Source: Smithellaceae bacterium
GTDB lineage: Bacteria > Desulfobacterota > Syntrophia > Syntrophales > Smithellaceae
NCBI GenBank assembly: GCA_028704195.1
Contig: JAQVLL010000118.1
Span: forward strand, 1 to 6,555
Direction: 5' to 3'
DNA: 6,555 bases
Shown here: piece after piece, positions 1-5,994 of the stretch
How positions within the stretch are numbered: the stretch's first letter is position 1
How the letters are laid out: the number at the start of each line of letters is the position of its first letter
Made by a program: the position numbers and the translations under genes
Notes under the pieces: generated by a model
What the model was told of the DNA's origin: nothing
The model's input: the letters and a program-made list of their open reading frames with translations, nothing else
The model's database searches: none

Positions 1-395
1 TTAGCGTCTGTAAGGTGATTCGGGTTCGTTTCCGCCGAGATGGAGGTGATGGGAAACACCTCCCTGGCCAGTTGCAGGGTTCGGGCCAGCTCGTCAATCA
101 GAACGGTCGGTGTGCCCCCGCCAACATAAATGCCGGAAAAACGGTAGCCTCTTTGCCTGTAAATGGCCATTTCCCGCCGCAGGGCGGCATGATATTTTAC
201 TGCCAGGTTTTCGTCAAGGCGGATACGGTGGAAAGAGCAATATGGGCAAAGTTCCTCACAGAAGGGGATGTGAATATAAAGCAGGCGCGAGGCAGCATCA
301 TCGCAGGGGGTTAAATCCGGGATGATCCCGTCTTCAAAGTTCAATGCACGGGCAAACTGACGCTTTGCAACACGGGTAACTATTTGATTAATCAC
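1..395 (-). CDS. Radical SAM protein, coproporphyrinogen III oxidase-like (HemN/HemW family), N-terminal part
   Basis: This is a partial gene: 131 codons are visible and the protein continues past the left edge. Reading leftward, residues 40-55 give YIHIPFCEELCPYCSF. The CxxxCxxC cysteines (46, 50, 53) bind the radical SAM [4Fe-4S] cluster, and the YxHIPFC...YCxF context is the HemN/HemW signature. GGGTPT (92-97) is the SAM-contacting glycine motif and ETNP (122-125) matches the E-x-NP motif of the family. Members include oxygen-independent coproporphyrinogen III dehydrogenase, the haem chaperone HemW and anaerobic haem-degrading relatives. The missing C-terminal half is needed to tell these apart, so no symbol is given. 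The start is taken as GTG at 395, the first start codon after an in-frame TGA at 399-401. No strong ribosome binding site precedes it. About 39 residues precede the YIHIPF motif, which is longer than in typical HemW. The gene is divergent from the deformylase/gcv cluster, so it is probably a separate unit. Confidence 0.88.
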   Translation of the reverse strand, partial: MINQIVTRVAKRQFARALNFEDGIIPDLTPCDDAASRLLYIHIPFCEELCPYCSFHRIRLDENLAVKYHAALRREMAIYRQRGYRFSGIYVGGGTPTVLIDELARTLQLAREVFPITSISAETNPNHLTDA

Positions 396-431
396 AATTC
401 AAACCATATCTTTCATCATCATAAAATCAAC

Positions 432-461
432 ATTTTACTGTTTAACAAAAGATGAAGCCAA
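432..461 (-). promoter_or_regulatory. Possible promoter for the leftward radical SAM gene
   Basis: On the minus strand, TTGGCT (461-456) and TAAAAT (437-432) are separated by 18 bases. They match the sigma-70 -35 and -10 consensus at four and five of six positions. The -10 box lies 36 bases before the GTG start. The region is AT-rich, so such matches arise easily. A weak dyad, GAAGC (454-458) and GCTTC (469-473) with a 10-base loop, overlaps the -35 box and could be an operator, but nothing else supports that. Confidence 0.2.
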
Positions 462-479
462 TATGCAAGCTTCGTTTAC

Positions 480-508
480 TTGAAATAAGAATCGATAGAT
501 GTTATAGG
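480..508 (+). promoter_or_regulatory. Candidate sigma-70 promoter for the deformylase-gcv cluster
   Basis: TTGAAA (480-485, five of six matches to TTGACA) is followed after exactly 17 bases by TATAGG (503-508, four of six matches to TATAAT). Transcription would start near 515, giving a leader of about 25 bases before the deformylase ATG. Such a leader is too short for a glycine riboswitch. It is the best rightward promoter I see in the divergent gap. This is a consensus match only; no experimental or comparative evidence is available. Confidence 0.4.
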
Positions 509-529
509 CCAGAGAAAATTTGGCAAACC

Positions 530-534
530 GGTGA
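530..534 (+). promoter_or_regulatory. Ribosome binding site deciding the deformylase start
   Basis: GGTGA matches the 3' part of the Shine-Dalgarno consensus GGAGGTGA and lies five bases before the ATG at 540. The alternative in-frame GTG at 531 overlaps this site and has only an AGAG motif about 16 bases upstream, which is too far. The ATG at 540 is therefore preferred. Confidence 0.5.
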
Positions 535-539
535 ACAAC

Positions 540-1097
540 ATGGCCCCCAAAAGAGTCTTAACCCTTTGGAATGATGAAGGTGTCAACGAAGCTGATACCT
601 CTGTTCTGAGAAAAAAATCGGCAGAATTCAAAACACCGCTGGACAAAGAAGCAAAGCAGGATATTCAGGCACTGGTGGATTCCTTTACCTGTCGCGATGA
701 TGCATCGGGGCTTGCGGGGCCGCAAATCGGCATCAATAAAAGAATGATCATTTTCCGTAATAAAACTGTGGAAAACACGAAGAAAAAGATGAGCCCGGAT
801 GACTATGACGTGCTGGTGAATCCCCGCATCACCCAGGCGAGGGGTGAAAAAGTGACGGCGGCGGAAGGGTGTCTGTCCTGTCCGGATATTCAAATTGAAG
901 TCAGCCGCTTTCCCGAGATCAAAGTCCGCGCATTAAACGCAAAAGGTGAAAAAATCAGCAAACGATACCTGGACTACACCGCCCGGGTGGTGCAGCATGA
1001 GATTGATCATCTCGACGGCACGCTGATCGTGGATTATGAGGGCAATCTTTATTACCCGAAAAACAAACAGGCTATGATTGACAAGCTTTTTAAATAG
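540..1097 (+). CDS. def: Peptide deformylase, divergent form, first gene of the gcv cluster
   Basis: This is a 185-residue metalloenzyme that removes the formyl group from the N-terminal formyl-methionine of nascent proteins and releases formate in the cytoplasm. All three family motifs are present. Motif I is GLAGPQ (57-62), motif II is EGCLS (109-113) and motif III is HEIDH (153-157). Predicted metal ligands are Cys111, His153 and His157, with Glu154 as the catalytic acid/base, so the enzyme should be active. Differences from the usual form are visible. The first Gly of motif I is replaced (A-S-G-L-A-G-P-Q rather than G-x-G-L-A-A-x-Q), motif II is followed by Cys114-Pro115, and the N-terminal segment (residues 10-22) is longer than in E. 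coli Def. The gene is not beside fmt, the usual partner, but lies 32 bases before gcvT on the same strand, suggesting cotranscription. It may be a second, lineage-specific deformylase. A GTG start at 531 would add three residues. Confidence 0.93.
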   Translation: MAPKRVLTLWNDEGVNEADTSVLRKKSAEFKTPLDKEAKQDIQALVDSFTCRDDASGLAGPQIGINKRMIIFRNKTVENTKKKMSPDDYDVLVNPRITQARGEKVTAAEGCLSCPDIQIEVSRFPEIKVRALNAKGEKISKRYLDYTARVVQHEIDHLDGTLIVDYEGNLYYPKNKQAMIDKLFK

Positions 1098-1129
1098 ATC
1101 ATTTTTTATTCAGGAACCGAATATAATTC

Positions 1130-2221
1130 ATGAAAAAAACCCCTTTACACGAGAAACATGTTGCCCTGGGGGCTAAAATCATCGACTTTGGCGGCTGGGC
1201 CATGCCCGTTCAATATACGAATGTGATCGATGAACATAAGGCGACCCGAACCGCTGCCACCCTTTTTGATATTTGCCACATGGGAGAAATCGAATTCAGT
1301 GGACCGCAGGCCACCGATCTTCTCCAGTTTGCCCTGACCCGTGATCTTGCCGGACAAAAAATCGGCCAGGTTAAACTTTCCGCCCTGCTCAACGATCAAG
1401 GCGGTATCATTGATGATTTAACCGTCTATAAAATGGCGGAAGATTTTTACATGCTGGTGACCAATGCGACCACCCTTGAGGCGGATTTCCAAAGGATAAA
1501 GGCAATCCTGGATCAGAAAAAGTTTAACTGCCGGATGGAAGATATCAGCGAAAAAACCGGCAAACTGGATTTGCAGGGGCCCCGCGCTGAAGAAATTTTA
1601 CAGACACTTTCAGATGCTGATTTAAAAAATATTCGTTTTTATCATTTTGCCCAATTCCCGGTGGCGGGGATTCCAGCAATCATTTCCCGAAGCGGCTATA
1701 CCGGCGAAGACGGGTTTGAGATTTATGCCGCGGCTGAGAAAATCAGCCTGATCTGGGACGCCTTGATGGACGCAGGCCGGTCTTCCGGTATGAAACCGGC
1801 AGGGCTGGGCGCCCGGGACACCTTGCGCCTGGAGGCAGGGATGATGCTCAACGGCCAGGATATGACGCAGGAGATGAGCCCGCTGGAAGTTCCCTACGGC
1901 TGGCTGGTGGATTGGAGCAAGGATTTTGCGGGCAAATCCGCCCTCGTTTCTCTCCGGGACCGCGGCATTGAGAAAAAAATTGCCGGCCTGGAAATGACCG
2001 GACGCGGCATCGCGCGGCACGGCTATGCAGTCAAAAGCGGCGAAAGAGAAATCGGCCTGGTGACATCCGGCACCTTTGCGCCGACATTGAATAAGGCAAT
2101 AGGCCTCGCGTTTATCGACATTGAATTTACCGCGCCGGATACGGAGATATCCATCATTATTCGCGACACGGCAAGTGCGGCCAGAGTGGTCAAGCTTCCT
2201 TTTTATAAAAGGCCGAAATAA
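1130..2221 (+). CDS. gcvT: Glycine cleavage system T-protein (aminomethyltransferase)
   Basis: GcvT takes the aminomethyl group from the lipoyl arm of GcvH, transfers the one-carbon unit to tetrahydrofolate as 5,10-methylene-THF and releases ammonia. The 363-residue length is normal for the family. Visible landmarks are TPLH (4-7), the folate-domain start FGGWAMPVQY (20-29), HMGE (50-53), GGIIDDL (91-97) with Asp96 as the expected catalytic aspartate, SGYTGEDGFEI (188-198) and GLGARDTLRLEAGM (225-238). A C-terminal barrel domain follows from about residue 280, with TSGTFAPTLNKAIGLA. These conserved motifs separate it from YgfZ and dimethylglycine dehydrogenase relatives. The ATG start follows an AGGAA at 1112-1116, which at 13 bases is somewhat distant. 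The gene lies between the deformylase and gcvH, and no reading-frame defects are seen. Confidence 0.97.
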   Translation: MKKTPLHEKHVALGAKIIDFGGWAMPVQYTNVIDEHKATRTAATLFDICHMGEIEFSGPQATDLLQFALTRDLAGQKIGQVKLSALLNDQGGIIDDLTVYKMAEDFYMLVTNATTLEADFQRIKAILDQKKFNCRMEDISEKTGKLDLQGPRAEEILQTLSDADLKNIRFYHFAQFPVAGIPAIISRSGYTGEDGFEIYAAAEKISLIWDALMDAGRSSGMKPAGLGARDTLRLEAGMMLNGQDMTQEMSPLEVPYGWLVDWSKDFAGKSALVSLRDRGIEKKIAGLEMTGRGIARHGYAVKSGEREIGLVTSGTFAPTLNKAIGLAFIDIEFTAPDTEISIIIRDTASAARVVKLPFYKRPK

Positions 2222-2324
2222 AAAGTGTCGCGCAATATGATGCGTAATCAAGCCAAGGCTGACAGCACGTTGAACGCCGGGCCTTTTCGATAAAGACAAA
2301 ATAATTTTTCCAAGGAGATTCGAC
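2222..2324 (+). other. gcvT-gcvH spacer without a gene
   Basis: This is the widest gap inside the gcv cluster at 103 bases. I see no convincing promoter: TTGAAC at 2270-2275 has no -10 box at proper spacing. There is no intrinsic terminator. A small stem, CGCA (2231-2234) with TGCG (2241-2244), and the tiny dyad AGCC-AA-GGCT (2251-2260) are the only structures. The end of the spacer carries the gcvH ribosome binding site. Confidence 0.4.
2312..2318 (+). promoter_or_regulatory. Strong ribosome binding site of gcvH
   Basis: AAGGAGA lies six bases before the gcvH ATG. It is the strongest Shine-Dalgarno match in the cluster. This fits H-protein acting as a shuttle substrate that is often needed in excess over the enzymes it serves. 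Confidence 0.75.
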
Positions 2325-2723
2325 ATGTCCCAAAATAACCCCGCAGACAGGTTGTATTCCAAAGATCATGAATGGGTCAAAGACAATGGTGACGGCACGG
2401 CCGTGGTCGGCATTACGGATTACGCCCAGGAAATGCTGACGGATATTGTATTTGTGGAGCTTCCCCCCGTCGGGAAGAAAGTTGCGCAGGGTGAACCGGT
2501 TGCCATGGTCGAATCCGTTAAATCCGTGTCTGATGTTTACGCGCCGGTCAGCGGCGAAGTGATCGAAGTGAATGTTGAATTGGAAAACGCCCCCGATTTG
2601 ATCAACACCGACGCCTTCGGTAAGGGCTGGATTGCCATAGTAAAACTTGCCGACAAAGACGAACTCAAATCTCTCCTCAGCGCAGCAGATTATGATACGC
2701 TGATCCGGGAGGAGAAGCACTGA
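2325..2723 (+). CDS. gcvH: Glycine cleavage system H-protein (lipoyl carrier)
   Basis: GcvH is the lipoylated carrier that accepts the aminomethyl group from the P-protein, presents it to GcvT and is then reoxidised by dihydrolipoamide dehydrogenase. The 132-residue length is typical. The lipoyl domain is recognised by YSKDHEWVK (11-19), GITDYAQEMLTDIVFVELP (29-47) and the attachment site VESVKSVSDVYAP, with Lys66 as the lipoylated residue. The segment PDLINTDAFGKGWI is the conserved C-terminal region. The attachment lysine is present, so this is a functional carrier and not one of the degenerate H-like proteins. The ATG start is backed by a strong ribosome binding site. Only two bases separate its stop codon from the gcvPA start, indicating tight cotranscription and probable translational coupling. 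The lipoyl group could be made by the lipA product encoded downstream. Confidence 0.98.
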   Translation: MSQNNPADRLYSKDHEWVKDNGDGTAVVGITDYAQEMLTDIVFVELPPVGKKVAQGEPVAMVESVKSVSDVYAPVSGEVIEVNVELENAPDLINTDAFGKGWIAIVKLADKDELKSLLSAADYDTLIREEKH

Positions 2724-2725
2724 AC

Positions 2726-4051
2726 ATGGACTACTGCCCGCACACAAAGGATGACATTGCCCGGATGCAGGCGGCCATCGGTATTTCAGGCATTGAAGAG
2801 TTGTTTGCCGATATTCCGGAAAAATTCCGATTACAGAAACTGCCCGATATTCCATACGGTCTCTCCGAACAGGAAACAATCACGCTGATGTCAGACATCG
2901 CCGCGAGAAACCAACTGCCCCGGATGACATTGACCGGCGCCGGTGCTTATGTTCATTTTATCCCGTCTGTCGTCAGTCATATCGTGGGACGTTCAGAATT
3001 CTATACCGCCTATACGCCGTACCAGGCGGAAATCAGCCAGGGTATTTTGCAGGCGATCTATGAATACCAGACGATGATCGCCCATCTTACCGGTACCGAA
3101 ATTGCCAACGCCTCCATGTATGACGGCGCTTCAGCCATGGCGGAAGCGGCTGTGCTGTCCGCGAAGATGTCCAGCCGCTCAAAAATTATTGCCGCCCGTT
3201 CGGTCCATCCTCAATACCGGCAGGTTCTCAGAACCTATTGCTGGGCGAACGGCTATACCATAACCGAGGTTCCCAGTGCAGTCTCAGGCCAGCTGGATCT
3301 AGCCGGCCTGCAGGACGCACTGGATGAAAGCGTTGCCGCCGTTATTGTGCAAAGCCCCAATTTCTTCGGATGCCTCGAAGACGTCACCCCCATTGCCGAA
3401 GCAGCCCACGCGAAAGGCGCTATGCTTATTTCCGGATTTACTGACGGCACATCCCTGGGCATCTTAAAGCCCGCTGGTGCCTGTGGTGCCGATTTTGTCG
3501 TGGGCGAAGGACAGAGTTTCGGAAATCCGATCAATTACGGCGGGCCTTATTTGGGAATCTTTGCCGCGCGCGAAAAATTCCTGCGCCGTATTCCCGGAAG
3601 GCTGGCCGGTGCAACGGTCGATAAAAACGGCAAGAGAGGATTTGTCCTGACGCTGCAGACCCGCGAACAGCATATCCGCCGCGAAAAGGCCACATCCAAC
3701 ATCTGCTCCAACGAAGCGCTTTGCGCACTGGCAGCCTGCATCTACCTCGCCGCACTGGGCACAAATCTGAAAACACTGGCAGCGCTAAACGTGAATAAGG
3801 CGCAGTACCTGAAAAGCCGGCTTTTGCAGATTCCGGGATGGACAGAAGTTTTCTCTGCTCCGACCTATAACGAATTTACCCTTCGCTGTCCCGATGCCCG
3901 TGCCGTCAATGAAAAGCTGCAGGCGGCAGGAATCATCGGAGCTTATGACCTGCAGAAGGATTACCCGGAGCTGGCCAACACCCTGGTTTTCTGCGCCACG
4001 GAAATGCTCTCCAGAAACGATATGGATCGGGTGATCGAGATCATTAAATAA
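2726..4051 (+). CDS. gcvPA: Glycine dehydrogenase (decarboxylating) subunit 1, P-protein N-terminal half
   Basis: This is the alpha subunit of the two-gene (heterotetrameric) P-protein, which decarboxylates glycine and transfers the remaining aminomethyl group to GcvH. The 441-residue length is standard for split GcvPA. Conserved segments include GAGAYVHFIPSVV near residue 70, YTAYTPYQAEISQG (93-106), NASMYDGASA (128-137), GEGQSFGNPINYGGP (260-274) and TREQHIRREKATSNIC (312-327). It has the type I aminotransferase fold but no PLP lysine; that residue is in GcvPB, as expected. The first methionine is preceded by GGGAGGAG (2707-2714) located within the end of gcvH. The gene starts two bases after gcvH and ends 11 bases before gcvPB, so the two subunits should be made together. 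I see no truncation or frameshift. Confidence 0.97.
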   Translation: MDYCPHTKDDIARMQAAIGISGIEELFADIPEKFRLQKLPDIPYGLSEQETITLMSDIAARNQLPRMTLTGAGAYVHFIPSVVSHIVGRSEFYTAYTPYQAEISQGILQAIYEYQTMIAHLTGTEIANASMYDGASAMAEAAVLSAKMSSRSKIIAARSVHPQYRQVLRTYCWANGYTITEVPSAVSGQLDLAGLQDALDESVAAVIVQSPNFFGCLEDVTPIAEAAHAKGAMLISGFTDGTSLGILKPAGACGADFVVGEGQSFGNPINYGGPYLGIFAAREKFLRRIPGRLAGATVDKNGKRGFVLTLQTREQHIRREKATSNICSNEALCALAACIYLAALGTNLKTLAALNVNKAQYLKSRLLQIPGWTEVFSAPTYNEFTLRCPDARAVNEKLQAAGIIGAYDLQKDYPELANTLVFCATEMLSRNDMDRVIEIIK

Positions 4052-4062
4052 GAGGTTCATTC

Positions 4063-5502
4063 ATGGAATTAATTTTTGAAATCAGCAGACCCGGACGCGG
4101 CGCCGCACATGTATCCGCAAGCGATGTGCCAGCCGTTGATCTTGATCATATCATTGACAGGAAATATCTGCGGGACGAACTGGATTTGCCGGAAGTGGCC
4201 GAAATTGACCTGGTGAGGCATTACACCAATTTGTCGCGGCGAAACTTTGGGGTGGATCTCGGTTTTTATCCGCTGGGTTCCTGCACCATGAAGTACAATC
4301 CAAAAATCAACGAAAATGTTGCAGCCATGCCCGGATTCACAGGCGTTCATCCTGATGCCCCGGATGCTTTTGCAAGGGGGAACCTGGAGCTGATGTATGA
4401 TATGCAGAAACGTTTGAGCAGCATCTTCGGCATGGCCGATTTCACCCTGCAGCCGGCGGCGGGCGCGCACGGCGAACTCACCGGTGTCATGATGATCAAG
4501 AAATATTTTGAAAAGAAGGGTGAAAAGCGGCATCTGATTCTGATTCCCGATGCTGCCCACGGGACCAATCCGGCGTCCGGAGCGCTGTGCGGATTTGAGG
4601 CTGTCACACTGCGGTCCAACATGGAAGGCGGCGTTGATCTTGAACATCTTGAATCGCTGATGACGGAGGATGTAGCGGCCCTGATGCTGACCAATCCCAA
4701 TACGCTGGGTCTTTTTGAACGCAATATTGAAAAAGTGGCGCAAATCATTCACAGCAGGGGCGGCCTGCTTTATGGCGACGGCGCGAATGCCAATGCATTT
4801 TTGGGCAAGACGAGGCCGGGAGATATGGGCTTTGATGTCATTCAGCTCAATCTGCACAAGACTTTTTCCACGCCTCACGGCGGAGGCGGTCCGGGCAGCG
4901 GCCCGGTGGGAGTGGGGGAAGTTCTGGTGGATTATCTTCCGGTGCCTAGGATTGTCAAAAACGATTCCGGATACGGATGGTCAGATCATTTTCCGGATAC
5001 CATTGGACGGATGCGGGCCTTTTACGGAAACTTCAATGTCATGGTCAAGGCCTATGCTTATATCCGGTCGCTTGGCGCCGAAGGGCTTACACGCGCCACG
5101 GAAATGGCGGTGCTCAACGCCAATTACATAAAAGAAAAATTGAAGCCCTATTTTGATCTTCCCTACGACCGCACCTGCATGCATGAGTGCGTCTTTTCAG
5201 GCAACAGACAGGTTGAACAAAATGGCGTGCATACCAGCGATATGGCCAAACGATTGATTGACTTTGGATATCATCCGCCGACCATTTATTTCCCGCTCAT
5301 TGTGCCAGAAGCCATCATGATTGAGCCCACCGAAACAGAAAGCGTAGAAACGCTCGACGCTTTTTGTGAAGCGATGATTTCCATAGCCCGGGAAGCCGAA
5401 GAGAATCCGCAGCGGGTGAAAGATGCACCGCTGTCAACACCCGTCAGCCGCCTCGACGAAGTGCTTGCTGCACGCAAACCCGATGTTTGCTGGAAAAAGT
5501 GA
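4063..5502 (+). CDS. gcvPB: Glycine dehydrogenase (decarboxylating) subunit 2, P-protein C-terminal half with PLP site
   Basis: This is the beta, PLP-binding subunit of the split P-protein, working with GcvPA. The 479-residue length is normal. The PLP Schiff-base lysine is Lys266 in LNLHKTFSTPHGGGGPGSGP. Asp239 in YGDGANANA should contact the pyridine nitrogen, and IPDAAHGTNPASG (161-173) and LTNPNTLG (209-216) are other cofactor-site segments. FYPLGSCTMKYNP (68-80) and QPAAGAHGELTG (130-141) are family signatures. GAGG at 4052-4055 lies seven bases before the ATG, giving a good ribosome binding site. The downstream spacer of 222 bases to the next gene is the first large gap in the cluster, so the core GCS transcript may end or be attenuated there. 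All key residues are intact. Confidence 0.98.
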   Translation: MELIFEISRPGRGAAHVSASDVPAVDLDHIIDRKYLRDELDLPEVAEIDLVRHYTNLSRRNFGVDLGFYPLGSCTMKYNPKINENVAAMPGFTGVHPDAPDAFARGNLELMYDMQKRLSSIFGMADFTLQPAAGAHGELTGVMMIKKYFEKKGEKRHLILIPDAAHGTNPASGALCGFEAVTLRSNMEGGVDLEHLESLMTEDVAALMLTNPNTLGLFERNIEKVAQIIHSRGGLLYGDGANANAFLGKTRPGDMGFDVIQLNLHKTFSTPHGGGGPGSGPVGVGEVLVDYLPVPRIVKNDSGYGWSDHFPDTIGRMRAFYGNFNVMVKAYAYIRSLGAEGLTRATEMAVLNANYIKEKLKPYFDLPYDRTCMHECVFSGNRQVEQNGVHTSDMAKRLIDFGYHPPTIYFPLIVPEAIMIEPTETESVETLDAFCEAMISIAREAEENPQRVKDAPLSTPVSRLDEVLAARKPDVCWKK

Positions 5503-5544
5503 GTAAACAAACCAGCGCTTCCGCAATGAAATAGTTAAACGGTT

Positions 5545-5595
5545 GTCACCGCTTTGTCCTCCGCCGGCGGAGGTGTCACGAAGTGACGGAGGTGG
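5545..5595. repeat. Palindromic intergenic element after gcvPB
   Basis: The core is a perfect 16-base palindrome, CCTCCGCCGGCGGAGG (5558-5573). A second hairpin, GTCAC-GAA-GTGAC (5575-5587), follows one base later. GGAGGTG occurs twice (5569-5575 and 5588-5594), so the CCTCC at 5558-5562 can pair with either GGAGG. GTCAC at 5545-5549 can also pair with GTGAC at 5583-5587, enclosing the palindrome. The element therefore allows alternative folds. It has no following T-run, so it is not a standard intrinsic terminator. The compact, GC-rich nested design resembles dispersed REP-type intergenic repeats. Repetition elsewhere in the genome cannot be seen from one copy. Confidence 0.55.
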
Positions 5596-5642
5596 TAAAT
5601 CTACAGACTGTTAGGGACGCAGAAAGAATTACCGTGGTACAC

Positions 5643-5671
5643 CTTCCCCTGCACCCCACCCCGTGGGGAAG
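5643..5671. repeat. Two mutually exclusive hairpins in the leader of the Cys-rich gene
   Basis: CTTCCCC (5643-5649) can pair with GGGGAAG (5665-5671) over a 15-base loop. CCCCAC (5654-5659) can instead pair with GTGGGG (5663-5668) over a CCC loop. The GGGG run is shared, so only one form can exist at a time. The site lies 54 bases before the start of the downstream Cys-rich protein. It could affect expression of that gene or of lipA, or be an incidental GC-rich structure. No known riboswitch class is recognised. Confidence 0.35.
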
Positions 5672-5713
5672 AAATTTTCAACCGGGAACTGTAAAAAACG
5701 TGAAGTCTTTTGG

Positions 5714-5718
5714 AAGGA
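5714..5718 (+). promoter_or_regulatory. Ribosome binding site deciding the start of the Cys-rich protein
   Basis: AAGGA lies six bases before ATG 5725. An in-frame TTG at 5710 sits upstream of this site and would place it inside the coding region. The ATG at 5725 is therefore chosen over the longer reading. Confidence 0.65.
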
Positions 5719-5724
5719 CACCCG

Positions 5725-5928
5725 ATGGAATGCAAAAAGGATCATAATCTGAAAAAATGCAATTGTTCCTACGAACCCTGCAGCCGGAAGGGCGTCTGCT
5801 GTGATTGCGTTTCGTATCATTTGACCAAAAGGCAGTTGCCGGGATGTTTTTTTCCGAAGGATGCGGAGAAGACCTATAACCGCTCGTTTGAATATTTTGC
5901 GGAACTCGTTTCCGGTAAACGCGTGTGA
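5725..5928 (+). CDS. Small eight-cysteine conserved protein (DUF6485-like)
   Basis: This 67-residue protein has no signal peptide or membrane segment, so it is probably cytosolic. It carries eight cysteines (3, 12, 14, 19, 25, 26, 28, 41) and two histidines (7, 32) in the pattern C-N-C-x4-C-x5-C-C-x-C-x3-H, followed by LPGCFFP (38-44) and an acidic-aromatic tail. The spacing suggests a zinc or iron-sulfur binding fold. From memory it resembles the uncharacterised family DUF6485 (CNC-x-Y-x-x-C, RKGVCC-x-C, LPxCFFP), found in anaerobic bacteria; this assignment is from recall and was not searched. Function is unknown. It lies between gcvPB and lipA on the same strand, 66 bases before the chosen lipA start, which suggests but does not prove a role near lipoate or iron-sulfur chemistry. 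A well-placed ribosome binding site and the compact conserved-looking motif make it a real gene, not a chance frame. Confidence 0.82.
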   Translation: MECKKDHNLKKCNCSYEPCSRKGVCCDCVSYHLTKRQLPGCFFPKDAEKTYNRSFEYFAELVSGKRV

Positions 5929-5930
5929 GC

Positions 5931-5958
5931 GCTTTTATATCATAAAGCATTCATTTTT
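5931..5958 (+). terminator. Weak terminator-like hairpin after the Cys-rich gene
   Basis: GCTTT (5931-5935) pairs with AAAGC (5944-5948) over an eight-base loop, and a run of five T begins six bases later at 5954. The five-pair AT-rich stem is too weak for a convincing intrinsic terminator. It may be incidental, in which case lipA would be read from the same transcript. Confidence 0.15.
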
Positions 5959-5994
5959 GCGTAAGCTTATGTGATTATTATGGAATTTGGCAAG

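Noticed and set aside
15..325. Plus-strand open frames near the left edge
   Set aside because: They are antisense to the HemN-like radical SAM gene, whose cluster and SAM motifs are clearly readable on the minus strand.
396..539. Glycine riboswitch upstream of the cluster
   Set aside because: Glycine riboswitches often precede gcv genes, but the likely leader here is about 25 bases and I cannot find the conserved aptamer core. The 32-base gap before gcvT is also too short.
1622..2362. Long minus-strand open frame of 246 codons opposite gcvT
   Set aside because: It lies almost entirely antisense to a well-conserved gcvT and into gcvH; its translation shows no family features.
4069..4878. Minus-strand open frame of 269 codons opposite gcvPB
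   Set aside because: It is antisense to the conserved GcvPB frame, including the PLP site, and its translation has no recognisable motif.
4715..5131. Plus-strand frame of 138 codons inside gcvPB
   Set aside because: It is out of frame with gcvPB, whose protein is intact across the whole stretch; the Trp/Arg-rich translation is typical of a shadow frame.
5583..5747. A 54-codon GTG-started frame preceded by GGAGG nine bases upstream, overlapping the start of the Cys-rich gene
   Set aside because: It starts inside the palindromic element, so the Shine-Dalgarno match is part of the repeat. The translation has no recognisable motif and it overlaps a better-supported gene.
5678..5950. Minus-strand frame covering the Cys-rich gene
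   Set aside because: It lacks a convincing ribosome binding site or conserved motif, whereas the plus-strand frame has a patterned set of cysteines and a good ribosome binding site.
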